From Kofleriaceae bacterium (GTDB taxonomy: Bacteria > Myxococcota_A > Polyangia > Haliangiales > Haliangiaceae): a stretch of 64,000 nucleotides of DNA. Every line of letters starts with the position of its first letter. Position 1 is the first letter of the stretch. The DNA lies in assembly GCA_018058095.1 (NCBI GenBank), contig JAGPCO010000010.1, forward strand, positions 1-64,000. Reading direction: 5' to 3'. Below, one piece after another: positions 39,571-47,776 of the stretch. The notes under the pieces were generated by a model. It worked only from the letters and a program-made list of their open reading frames with translations, was not told the origin of the DNA and did not search any database. A program made the position numbers and the translations under genes.

Positions 39571-41784
39571 GTGAATCGAATCAACGCAGGCATCGCAATC
39601 AGCGCCGCGCTTCTCTCTGCGGCGGTGGGCTGCGGTGGAGATGACACCGGGCCACTCGCCGACGTCGAGTCCCTGGTCATTCTCCAGCGCGAAGCCCGTG
39701 GCGGCATGGGCGACATCTTCCAGTACTCGTCCTACATCCCGGGCGCCAAGCTCATCAAGCTGTCGCCGCCGACCGCGGATGGCACCCAGACCGTCATCTG
39801 CTGCGACGCGCAGGCGGCGACCGATCCGGCCCTGGCTGGCATCGACATCTCCGGCTACGACATCTCGTTCGACGCCCGCGAGATCGTGTTCTCCGGCTCG
39901 ACCGGCGGCAACTACGGCCTGTACGTGCTCGAGCTCGAGACCGGCACGGTCGAGCAGCTGCCGACCGACATGAACCGCCACGCGGTGTCGCCGATCTACC
40001 TGCCCGGCGACAAGATCATGTTCACCACCACCGCGGTGGTCGAGGCCGGCGCGCCGCAGCACGTCGACGAGTACGAGCGTGGCACGACCATGCAGCTCGG
40101 CGTCATCAACCGCGATGGCACCGGCTACCAGCTGTTCGCCCGCAACCTGTCGCACCGCGTCTTCCCGACCCTCCTCTCGGACGGCCGCGTGATGGCGACC
40201 CAGTGGGACCACCTGGGCGACATGAACTCCGGCCACCTGATGCACTTCAACCCCGACGGCGGCGGCATGCGCGAGGGGTTCGGCAAGGAGGGCACCGGCG
40301 TCTCCAACTCGTACCTCAAGGCGGTCGAGATCGAGCCCGGCCGCGTCGTGGCCATCGCCACCTCGCGTGACCGCACGGTCCAGGCCGGCGCCATCGCCGA
40401 GATTCGCCTCGGCAAGGCCAACATGGATGGCGAGGCCCGCCTCGGCTACAACCTCGAGCAGTCCGAGGCCAACGCCACCTACGTGATCCACACCCCGCAG
40501 GTGCCGCTCGGCCGCGAGCCGTCGTTCAACGGTGTCGGTCGTTACTACGACGCGTACCCGCTCAACCGCCGCGAGTTCCCCGACCTGCTGGTGTCGTGGG
40601 CCGATGGTCCGGTCGAGTCCGGCACCCTGTCGGCTGCCAACACCACCGCCGACTTCGGCGTGTACCTGTACGACACCCAGAAGCAGACCCGCCTGCCCAT
40701 CCTCAACAGCCCGAAGTGGGACATCTTCCCCAAGGCGCTGCGCCCGCGCACCGCGCCGCCGGTCATCGCCCCGGTCGGCTCGAACGGCTTCTCCGACCAG
40801 GCCACGCTGATCGGCTCGATGGACGTGTTCCGCTCGAGCATCAACGCCGACCTGGCCAACCAGCGCAGCAACGCCTGGGCCGTCCGCATCATGGAGGGCT
40901 TCTCGTCCGAGGAGTGCGACATGCCGATGGACTTCGGCACGTCGATGGCCGAGGGCCACGCCCTGCTCGGCCAGGCTCGCATCCAGACCGACGGCTCGTG
41001 GGCCGCGCTGGTCCCGGCCAACATCCCGATCCACCTGCAGGTCGTCGACAAGTTCAACGTGTCGATCCAGAACGAGCCGGTGTGGTTCTCAGGTAACGCC
41101 GGTGAGTCGCGCTTCTGCGGCGGCTGCCACGAGAGCCGCACCGACACCACCGTCATCCAGCCCGGCCTGACCCAGGCCGTGGCCCAGGGCCCGCTCGACG
41201 CCATGTCGAGCATCCCGCGCCGCGCCCGCAACAACATCGCCACCCCGCCCGCCGCCGGCACCCACGTCGGCGTGCCGTGGGACCAGACGGTCCAGCCCAT
41301 CCTGACCGCCAAGTGCGCGGGCTGCCACAACGGCACCCCGAACGCGATGAACCCGTCCTACACGCTGATGGACGAGATGGGTAACACCTTCGTGTGGACC
41401 TTCGACCTGTCGGGCGGCCCGGTCGACGTCCAGCTCGGCGAGTTCGCGCTGAGCGGCTACAGCAAGTCGTACATCTCGCTGGTCGGCTTCGAGATGCGTG
41501 ACCTCGAGGAGGCGGGCATCACCATCGTCGGTGGCACCCCCAAGGTCTACCTGGAGAAGTTCGACGCCGCCGGCTCCGAGGCCATCGAGCTGCTCAACCC
41601 GATGCTGCAGTTCCCGACCCCGGACACGAACGTCCGCCGCTACCCGACGGTGCCGCACGCGCAGGCCGCCGGCTTCGCCGACCTGACCCCGGCCGAGTTC
41701 AACACGCTCATCCTGGCGGCCGACATGGGCTCGCTCTGGTACTCGCGTGAGAACGGCCCCAACCCCGAATGCCGGACGCCCTGA
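39571..41784 (+). CDS. TolB-like/c-type cytochrome lipoprotein (HzsA-related)
   Basis: A 737-residue lipoprotein. GTG 39571 is preceded by AGGAGGG at ideal spacing; the in-frame ATG at 39556 overlaps that site. The signal ends AAVGC with the lipid Cys at 21. Residues about 60-450 are a beta-propeller (PD40/TolB-like) with blades such as FDAREIVFSGSTGGNYGLYV and GDKIMFTTTAVV. Two c-type heme sites follow: CGGCH at 516-520 and CAGCH at 582-586. This layout resembles proteins related to the alpha subunit of hydrazine synthase, found in bacteria that do not do anammox. It is probably a periplasmic redox or sensor protein of unknown substrate. Confidence 0.82.
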   Translation: MNRINAGIAISAALLSAAVGCGGDDTGPLADVESLVILQREARGGMGDIFQYSSYIPGAKLIKLSPPTADGTQTVICCDAQAATDPALAGIDISGYDISFDAREIVFSGSTGGNYGLYVLELETGTVEQLPTDMNRHAVSPIYLPGDKIMFTTTAVVEAGAPQHVDEYERGTTMQLGVINRDGTGYQLFARNLSHRVFPTLLSDGRVMATQWDHLGDMNSGHLMHFNPDGGGMREGFGKEGTGVSNSYLKAVEIEPGRVVAIATSRDRTVQAGAIAEIRLGKANMDGEARLGYNLEQSEANATYVIHTPQVPLGREPSFNGVGRYYDAYPLNRREFPDLLVSWADGPVESGTLSAANTTADFGVYLYDTQKQTRLPILNSPKWDIFPKALRPRTAPPVIAPVGSNGFSDQATLIGSMDVFRSSINADLANQRSNAWAVRIMEGFSSEECDMPMDFGTSMAEGHALLGQARIQTDGSWAALVPANIPIHLQVVDKFNVSIQNEPVWFSGNAGESRFCGGCHESRTDTTVIQPGLTQAVAQGPLDAMSSIPRRARNNIATPPAAGTHVGVPWDQTVQPILTAKCAGCHNGTPNAMNPSYTLMDEMGNTFVWTFDLSGGPVDVQLGEFALSGYSKSYISLVGFEMRDLEEAGITIVGGTPKVYLEKFDAAGSEAIELLNPMLQFPTPDTNVRRYPTVPHAQAAGFADLTPAEFNTLILAADMGSLWYSRENGPNPECRTP

Positions 41785-41837
41785 GTCCCGTCACCCATCC
41801 AGACGCCCCAAGGCCAAGGACTCAAGGAGTAACCAAC

Positions 41838-42671
41838 ATGCTGAACATGAAGAAGAGCCTCAGCGCGGTCGCGTTCGCGGTGGTGGCGGCGACCAGCCTG
41901 GTCGCCAGCGCCGGCCGCGGTGGCAGCGCCGCCAAGATCGACGCCGCCATCTCGTCTCGCTCGCCCGACGCCATCATCGCCGAGCTCGAGCGCGCCGAGC
42001 ACCTGGTGTGCGGCGCCTGCGTCGACTCGGTCCACGCCCTGCTCGACCACGACGACTACACCGTGCGCCAGGCCGCGGCCTGGTGGTTCGCCAAGCGCCC
42101 GGCCGTGAAGGAGAAGCTGATCGACATGATGATCAGCGACCTGCAGAGCGGCGACGCGCGCTCGGTCCGCAACGCCGCCGACTTCGTCGGGACGGTCAAG
42201 GCCCACCGCTCGCTGGCCGCCCTGACCACGGCCTACGGCCGCGGCCTCGACGTGACTGCGCGCACGCAGATCGCGCGGGCCCTGGGCTACCTCGGGCGCA
42301 CCGCCAACACGGCGCTGACCCAGGTGCTGGCCGACAGCGACGCGGGGGTCCGGGCCGAGGCGGTCGACGCCTGGTACCGCGTCAGCTACCAGCGCGGCGC
42401 CGCGCCGGTGGTGGCGGTCCTGACCGACAGCGACGCCAAGGTGCGGGCCAAGGCCGCGGCCGTCGTCGGTGGCATGCACGAGGCGACTGGCCGGGCCGCG
42501 CTCGAGCAGCTGGTGGTGTCGGACGCCGACGCCGAGGTTCGCCGCAACGCGGCCTGGGCGCTCGGTCAGCTCGGTGACCCGGCCTCGCGCACCGCGCTGC
42601 AGCAGGCCTCGACCGATCGGTCGGGCCTGGTGCGCCGGGTCGCCTCGGCGGCCCTGGCCAGCCTGCGCTAG
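41838..42671 (+). CDS. Exported HEAT-repeat protein
   Basis: A 277-residue protein. ATG 41838 follows AAGGAG at good spacing. A signal peptide (MLNMKKSLSAVAFAVVAATSLVASA) precedes about seven HEAT/PBS-lyase-type helical repeats with the alternation of DxxVRxxAAxxLG-like motifs (DDYTVRQAAAWWF, DAGVRAEAVDAW, DAKVRAKAAAVVG, DAEVRRNAAWALG). A CxxC pair (CGACVD) near residue 58 may bind metal or disulfide. Such repeats form protein scaffolds. It lies 53 bp after the cytochrome gene and ends at a strong terminator, so the two form one sigma-54-driven operon. Confidence 0.85.
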   Translation: MLNMKKSLSAVAFAVVAATSLVASAGRGGSAAKIDAAISSRSPDAIIAELERAEHLVCGACVDSVHALLDHDDYTVRQAAAWWFAKRPAVKEKLIDMMISDLQSGDARSVRNAADFVGTVKAHRSLAALTTAYGRGLDVTARTQIARALGYLGRTANTALTQVLADSDAGVRAEAVDAWYRVSYQRGAAPVVAVLTDSDAKVRAKAAAVVGGMHEATGRAALEQLVVSDADAEVRRNAAWALGQLGDPASRTALQQASTDRSGLVRRVASAALASLR

Positions 42672-42693
42672 TCAGCACAGAACCATCGTCCGC

Positions 42694-42732
42694 GCGGGCC
42701 GTGTCGAGGGGGACACGGCCCGCATTTTTTTT
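42694..42732 (+). terminator. Rho-independent terminator
   Basis: A perfect 12-bp GC-rich stem (42694-42705 with 42712-42723, GCGGGCCGTGTC and its complement), a 6-nt loop, then A and eight T. It ends the cytochrome/HEAT operon. It is the clearest intrinsic terminator in the window. Confidence 0.93.
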
Positions 42733-42928
42733 CGGCGCGACGAACGTGCCGCGCCGCCGCGCCGCACCACGGTGTGCGTGGTCGTCGCCGGGTGTGGGTG
42801 ACCACGGCCGCACCACCTGCGCGGCGCGCATCGGGGTGGCACCGCCTGCGCGAGGCAGGGGGCGCGTCCGACGGTGATCGTCGACGGCGATGGTGCGATC
42901 TGTGCGTGTCGTCGTCGACGAGTTGGAG

Positions 42929-42934
42929 TATGCT
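42929..42934 (+). promoter_or_regulatory. Putative -10 box (TATGCT) for the gene at 42941
   Basis: TATGCT is 6 nt before ATG 42941 (GCGCCC). There is no SD in that gap. It contrasts with the SD-led paralogue-like gene at 39571. Confidence 0.5.
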
Positions 42935-42940
42935 GCGCCC

Positions 42941-45900
42941 ATGAGGCAACGCTCGACCTTCGTGGTTGTGGCGGTGGGCATGGCTGCACTCGGGTGCGGC
43001 GATCCACCGTCGGGTCGGACCTTCTTCGAACGGCGCATCCAGCCGATCCTGGTCGAGTCGTGCGCGAGCAACACGTCGGGCTGTCACGTCGCCGATCCGC
43101 AGGACCCGTTCCAGGTCGCGGCCGGCAACCTCGACGTCAGCACGTTCGAGCGCATCCAGAAGCGGCGCGACCTGCTGGTGCCGTTCGGTCCGTACCAGTA
43201 CCCGCCGTTCCTCATCAAGGCCCTCGCCAGCGGCGTGTCGCTGCAGGGCGTGGTCGACTTCCAGTACGACGACCGCGACAACGATCCGAGCGACGACGTG
43301 CGCCCGCTTCAGGTGCTGCACGCGGGCGGCGCGCTCCTGACCATCGACAGCGACGCGTTCTACACGCTGCTCGAGTGGCTCGACAACGGGGCGACCGAGA
43401 ACGGCCTGCCGCCGGCCACGCCGCCCCAGGTCGGCGACGGCGGTTGCTCCACCTCGCTCCCCCCCGACTTTGACCCCGTCACCTTCATGGCCGATCCGGT
43501 GTACACGGCCAACCAGGCGATGTTCGCCTCGACGGTCGAGCCGGTGCTCGAGACCTGCGGCGCGGGCAGCTGCCACGGCGCGCCCCAGGCCGACTTCTAC
43601 GTGACCTGCGGCGACACCCCCGAGCAGCTGGCCTTCAACTTCAGCCAGGTCTGGGCCTTCGTCGATAGCCCGGTCGACGACTCGCAGGTGCTGCAGGTCC
43701 CGCTCGCCGCCAACGCCGGCGGCGGACCTCACTCTGGTGGCGATCACTTCACCGGCACGACCGGGGACAGCGACTACGACGCGATCAAGTCGTTCGCCAC
43801 CGCCGTCGGCGTCCGGCCGTTCGGTGAGGGCAACCCGGGCAAGCTGTTCTTCGCCGAGCAGGTCCAGCCGACGCTCATCGCCCGCGGCTGCGCCTTCATG
43901 GCCTGCCACAGCCCGGCCGCCGGCAACGACCTCAAGCTGCGCACCGGCACCCAGGGCTTCTACTCGGCGGTGGCGCTCGAGAAGAACTATGACCTGTTGA
44001 CTCGGGAGTTCATGGCCTTCGAGTTCCCCGACGCCCGCCGCGGCCGGGCCGTGGCCAAGAACGTGATCGACGTCGCTCGGCCGAGCGGGGGAGCCGACAT
44101 CGTCATCGGCGGCATCGCCCACCGCGCCGGCGAGGTGCTGGAGACCCCGTCGCTCAACGACGGCAACCCCATCCTGTCCGATCCCGCGGCTTGCCCGCAG
44201 CCGTTCAACCCCGCCGCGCCTGGCAACACAGCGTTCTGCATCGTCCAGGAGTGGGTCCGCATCGAGCGGCAGGCCCTGCTCGCCGCCGGCGAGGTCCTGC
44301 CGTTCGCGCCCAACTCGACCACGCCCATGGTCTACGTGAGCCGCTCGCCGACCCACGTCGCCAACCCGCTCGACGTCGACACTCACCAGGCCGGCTCCGA
44401 TCTGCGCCGGGCCGACGTCAACCTCGGCGCGCAGGGCCAGGTCACCGGCGGCGCCGACGCCACCTCGCTGCTCGGTGGCTGCGCCGGTGTCAACACCGCC
44501 ACCGCCGACGTGCGCGCGCCCGACATCCATCGCGATGGCACGTCGGTGGTGTTCGCGATGCGGCGGACCGCCGGCGAGCAGCTCACCCTGTGGCGGGTCG
44601 GGATCGACGGCTCGGGCTGTCAGCAGCTGACGACGGGCGGCACCGGCAACGGCCTGAACATCCACGACTTCGACCCGGCCTGGTCGCCCGACGGCGAGTG
44701 GATCGTGTTCGCCTCGACCCGCGGCAAGATGGGCGTGGGCCCGACTCGGTCGCGCAAGAACTTCTGGCCGCAGGCCGACCTGTGGCGGATGCGACCGGAT
44801 GGCAGCGGGCTCGAGCAGCTGACCTACCTGACCAACTCCGAGGTGAGCCCGCAGTTCATGCGCGAGGGCCGCATCACGATGACCACCGAGAAGGTGTCGA
44901 GCACGCTGACCCAGCTGTCCGGGCGCCGCCTCAACTGGGACAAGACCGACTACCACCCGCTGCTGGCCCAGCGCGCGGCCTCGCCGTACGTCGACGCGGC
45001 CAACCCGGCAGACCTCACCACGACCCGGCCGTCGATCGGATATGGGCAGGCGACCGACATCCGCGAGGGCGCCGACGGCAACTTCCTGGTCATCCTGTCC
45101 GACGCCGGTGCGCGCGGCGGGGCTGGCACGCTGGCGACCTTCAACCGCAGCATCGGCCCGTTCGAGAACGGGCGCGGCGGCGTCGGTGACGAGGGCTACC
45201 TGGCCTCGGTCCACATCGTCGATCCGGGCGCGACCGGTCGGGTCGGCAGCGCGACCGACCGCGCCTACCGCGGCGGCGTGACGCTACCCGACGGCCGCAT
45301 CATGGTGTCGCGCGCCAACATCGGCGCCGATCTCGGCACCGTGACCTCGGTCAACTGGAACGTCGTCGCCATCAGCCCGATCGATGGCAGCACGGTCGAC
45401 ATCCTGACCGGACCCAACGCCGAGGTCGACGCGGTGCTGGCGGTCAAGCACCCAGCACGCCAGCTGTACTACAACCGGCGCCAGCTGGTGTTCGGCGGCT
45501 CGACCGATCCGTCGCTGGGCGACCGCGCGGAGATCCACTTCCCCGACGCGCCGACGGTGTTCACCATGCTGACCGGCAACCTGCGGCGTGGTCGCCCGGT
45601 CGACCAGTTCCGGCGCGCCACCCAGATCGCCTTCTACGCCGAGCAGGCGCCGCCGATGGGCACAACCTCGGGCAGCGGACCCGGGGGCATCTTCGAGAGC
45701 CGGCAGCTGGTCGGGCGCGCCGCGCTGGCGTCCGATGGCTCGGTCCGGGTCAACGTCCCGGCCGGGGCCGGCGTGGTGCTCGAGCTCCAGGACGACGCCG
45801 GCGCGCCGGTGGTCAACATGGGCGAGGAGCACCAGCTGGCGCCGGGCGAGCGCATCTCCCTCGGCATCCGGGAGGATCTGTTCGACAAGGTGTGCGGCCA

Positions 45901-46015
45901 GTGCCACGGCTCGGTGTCGGGTAGCGAGCTCGACGTGCAGGTCTCGCCCGACGCGTTGACCGGGGCCTCGCAGTCGCTGTCGGCGACCTCGACTCCGGTC
46001 CGGATCGGCCCATAG
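42941..46015 (+). CDS. Large TolB-like lipoprotein with c-type cytochrome motifs
   Basis: A 1024-residue lipoprotein: signal MRQRSTFVVVAVGMAALGC, lipid Cys at 19. Residues about 25-340 contain three heme-like motifs with unusual spacing: C41-x6-CH (to His49), C206-x4-CH (His212) and C317-x4-CH (His323). A beta-propeller domain (about 500-900) has blades with FDPAWSPDGEWIVFASTRGKMG, and NSEVSPQFMREGRITMTTEK. A normal CxxCH (CGQCH, 985-989) is near the C-terminus. This is the same general type as the gene at 39571. It is probably a surface or periplasmic multi-domain redox protein; the partner is unknown. Confidence 0.82.
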   Translation: MRQRSTFVVVAVGMAALGCGDPPSGRTFFERRIQPILVESCASNTSGCHVADPQDPFQVAAGNLDVSTFERIQKRRDLLVPFGPYQYPPFLIKALASGVSLQGVVDFQYDDRDNDPSDDVRPLQVLHAGGALLTIDSDAFYTLLEWLDNGATENGLPPATPPQVGDGGCSTSLPPDFDPVTFMADPVYTANQAMFASTVEPVLETCGAGSCHGAPQADFYVTCGDTPEQLAFNFSQVWAFVDSPVDDSQVLQVPLAANAGGGPHSGGDHFTGTTGDSDYDAIKSFATAVGVRPFGEGNPGKLFFAEQVQPTLIARGCAFMACHSPAAGNDLKLRTGTQGFYSAVALEKNYDLLTREFMAFEFPDARRGRAVAKNVIDVARPSGGADIVIGGIAHRAGEVLETPSLNDGNPILSDPAACPQPFNPAAPGNTAFCIVQEWVRIERQALLAAGEVLPFAPNSTTPMVYVSRSPTHVANPLDVDTHQAGSDLRRADVNLGAQGQVTGGADATSLLGGCAGVNTATADVRAPDIHRDGTSVVFAMRRTAGEQLTLWRVGIDGSGCQQLTTGGTGNGLNIHDFDPAWSPDGEWIVFASTRGKMGVGPTRSRKNFWPQADLWRMRPDGSGLEQLTYLTNSEVSPQFMREGRITMTTEKVSSTLTQLSGRRLNWDKTDYHPLLAQRAASPYVDAANPADLTTTRPSIGYGQATDIREGADGNFLVILSDAGARGGAGTLATFNRSIGPFENGRGGVGDEGYLASVHIVDPGATGRVGSATDRAYRGGVTLPDGRIMVSRANIGADLGTVTSVNWNVVAISPIDGSTVDILTGPNAEVDAVLAVKHPARQLYYNRRQLVFGGSTDPSLGDRAEIHFPDAPTVFTMLTGNLRRGRPVDQFRRATQIAFYAEQAPPMGTTSGSGPGGIFESRQLVGRAALASDGSVRVNVPAGAGVVLELQDDAGAPVVNMGEEHQLAPGERISLGIREDLFDKVCGQCHGSVSGSELDVQVSPDALTGASQSLSATSTPVRIGP

Positions 46016-46022
46016 CGACCGG

Positions 46023-46916
46023 TCAGTTCGGCGGCAGGGCGTAGGCGCGGCCGGCCGGGAACGGGTCGGCCGTCTCGCGCAGCTCCAGCTCGTGGCGCGA
46101 CCACACCGGGGCGCCCAGCTCGGTGAACAGGGCCACGCCGATCACGCCGACGTTGCGATCGCCGCTGGTCTGGGCTGCGTACGAGTCGGCCACCGCGCCG
46201 AAGCGAAACGCCGCCACCGCGTCGTCGCTGGTGCGGAAGCCGTCGATGACCAGGCTGTCGTGTGGCTCGACCACGTAGCCACGCCGGCCGGTCGACGCCG
46301 GCTGGCCGTCGACCACGTCCAGACCGTCGACCGAGGCCACCACCTCGAACCGGACCGGGGTGGCGTTGCGCACCAGCAGGCGGTAGCGCTGGCCGTCCTC
46401 ACCGGCGACCAGGACGCGCGGGCCGGCGTGGAAGCCGGGCAGGAGCTGGCCCCGATCGTCGATGAGTGACAGCCCGACCGCGCCGTCGCCGAGGTCGAGC
46501 TGGAGCGGGGCCAGGCCAGCGCCGAGGTGGGCGGCGTGGGCCAGGACGCCGTCACGATCGTTGTAGTGCACGGCGGCGGTCGCCCATGGCGCCGCGCTGG
46601 CGCGACGAAACGGGGTGCTGCGGACCGGCGAGTAGGTCGCCTCGCCCCAGGTCGTGCCCAGGCCCGGGCGGTCGGGGGCCGGCAGCGCGATGGCCTCACC
46701 CCCGCCCGGCGAGGTCGCCATGCCGGCGCTGCTCGGGGCCACCTCGGCCGCGCCGCCGCGGTCGCCGTACGCCGGGGCGTAGCCGGCGCCGGCCGGGGTC
46801 GAGCCGGTGGAGGCGAGCTTGGCGCCGCCGCCGGTGCAGGCGGCCAGCAGCGCGACCGCCCCGGTCAGGTGGCGGGCGGACCAGGAACGGGGCGACGAGG
46901 GTGCGAGCGAGGACAT
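46023..46916 (-). CDS. Lipoprotein of unknown function
   Basis: A 297-residue protein. ATG 46916 follows AAGGAGT at good spacing. The signal ends VALLAAC (lipid Cys about 25). A Gly/Ala-rich linker of about 60 residues precedes a beta-rich domain: AAVHYNDRDGVLAHAAHLGAGLAPLQLDL, GQRYRLLVRNATPVRFEVVASVDGLDVVDG, GYVVEPHDSLVIDGFRTSDDAVAAFRF, SYAAQTSGDRNVGVIGVALF. The middle motif (VxNxTxxRFEVVxSVDGLDVxDG) is shared with exported proteins of myxobacteria and others, but no function is assigned that I know. It is co-oriented with and downstream of the outer-membrane protein gene. Confidence 0.75.
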   Translation of the reverse strand: MSSLAPSSPRSWSARHLTGAVALLAACTGGGAKLASTGSTPAGAGYAPAYGDRGGAAEVAPSSAGMATSPGGGEAIALPAPDRPGLGTTWGEATYSPVRSTPFRRASAAPWATAAVHYNDRDGVLAHAAHLGAGLAPLQLDLGDGAVGLSLIDDRGQLLPGFHAGPRVLVAGEDGQRYRLLVRNATPVRFEVVASVDGLDVVDGQPASTGRRGYVVEPHDSLVIDGFRTSDDAVAAFRFGAVADSYAAQTSGDRNVGVIGVALFTELGAPVWSRHELELRETADPFPAGRAYALPPN

Positions 46917-46957
46917 GGGGACTCCTTGCGGGCACCTGGCCCGCGGCAGCGTGAGGG

Positions 46958-46977
46958 CGTCGCCCGGCCGGGCGACG
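46958..46977. repeat. Perfect 20-bp palindrome
   Basis: CGTCGCCCGGCCGGGCGACG lies between the two envelope genes. It may be a hairpin in the shared transcript; no T run follows on either strand. Confidence 0.6.
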
Positions 46978-47001
46978 AAGACGGGCACGGTGTTCGATCG
47001 G

Positions 47002-47700
47002 TCAGCGAGTGCCGCGGCCGACGTGCAGGCCGACCACGAAGAACAGGCTGGCGTCGTTGCGGGGTGGGGGCGTGGCGATGGTGCACGGCCCGCCACACAT
47101 GGCCGGCTCGTCGCCGTCCGGGCCACGCGCGAGCAGGGCGCGGAAGGCCAGGAAGTAGCCGACGTGGTGGCGCGGCTGATCGCGCGGGCCCATCCGGGCG
47201 TCGAGTTCGATGCCGAGCCCGAGCGCCAGGTCTGGCCGGGGCAACAGGCCGCCGGCGTGCCAGGCGATGCGCTCGTAGCCGAGCCCACCCTCGACCCACA
47301 GGTCGGCGCCGAGGTCGTTCCGGTCCGGGTCGTTGCGCAGCAGCGAGCGCCGCAGCGCCAGGCCCACGCGCGAGGCGCGACCGCGTCGCTGCATCACCTC
47401 GTCGCCACCGTCGCCGACGCGATAGTACTGGTACTCGGCCATCGCCGTGGTCGCGCCGACGCGGTAGCCGAGCGCGGCGTGGATCCCGACCGAGAAGCCG
47501 TTGGCGTCCGCCACGTCGGCGCCGCCCAGCATGAGGCCAGCCCGGCTGTCGAACCGGCGCGGCGCGGGCTCGATCCGCTCGACCACCGCCGGTGGTGGCG
47601 ACGCGCCATCGACGGCGAGGGTCTGGGCCTGGGCGACGGTGGCGGGCGCCGACAGCGCGGCCAGCAGGAACAACGCAGCGGGGCGGTGGCGGCTGGGCAT
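47002..47700 (-). CDS. Outer-membrane beta-barrel-like protein
   Basis: A 232-residue protein. Signal peptide MPSRHRPAALFLLAALSAP with cleavage near AQAQT. The mature part is made of amphipathic strands with aromatic girdles: AGLMLGGADVADANGFSVGIHAALGYRVG, MAEYQYYRVG, RVGLALRRSLLR, DLWVEGGLGYERIAWH, LGLGIELDARMG, HHVGYFLAFRALL. It ends DASLFFVVGLHVGRGTR, close to a barrel's last strand. About eight strands fit a small OmpW/OmpA-like barrel. The gene precedes the lipoprotein gene at 46916 with an 85-bp gap holding a palindrome. Confidence 0.72.
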   Translation of the reverse strand: MPSRHRPAALFLLAALSAPATVAQAQTLAVDGASPPPAVVERIEPAPRRFDSRAGLMLGGADVADANGFSVGIHAALGYRVGATTAMAEYQYYRVGDGGDEVMQRRGRASRVGLALRRSLLRNDPDRNDLGADLWVEGGLGYERIAWHAGGLLPRPDLALGLGIELDARMGPRDQPRHHVGYFLAFRALLARGPDGDEPAMCGGPCTIATPPPRNDASLFFVVGLHVGRGTR

Positions 47701-47776
47701 CGTGCGAAGGAAACGAGGTGGCCCGACCTCGCTTACAGGATCGCGGTGAACGACCCGCGCCGATCGCCAGCCACGG

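Noticed and set aside
42668-45214. An 848-residue minus-strand frame opposite the large lipoprotein
   Set aside because: It begins inside the terminator region and shows only antisense composition; the sense frame has a signal peptide, heme motifs and a propeller.
46958-46977. Intrinsic terminator between the outer-membrane and lipoprotein genes
   Set aside because: The palindrome is strong but no T run follows on either strand. It may be only a transcript hairpin.
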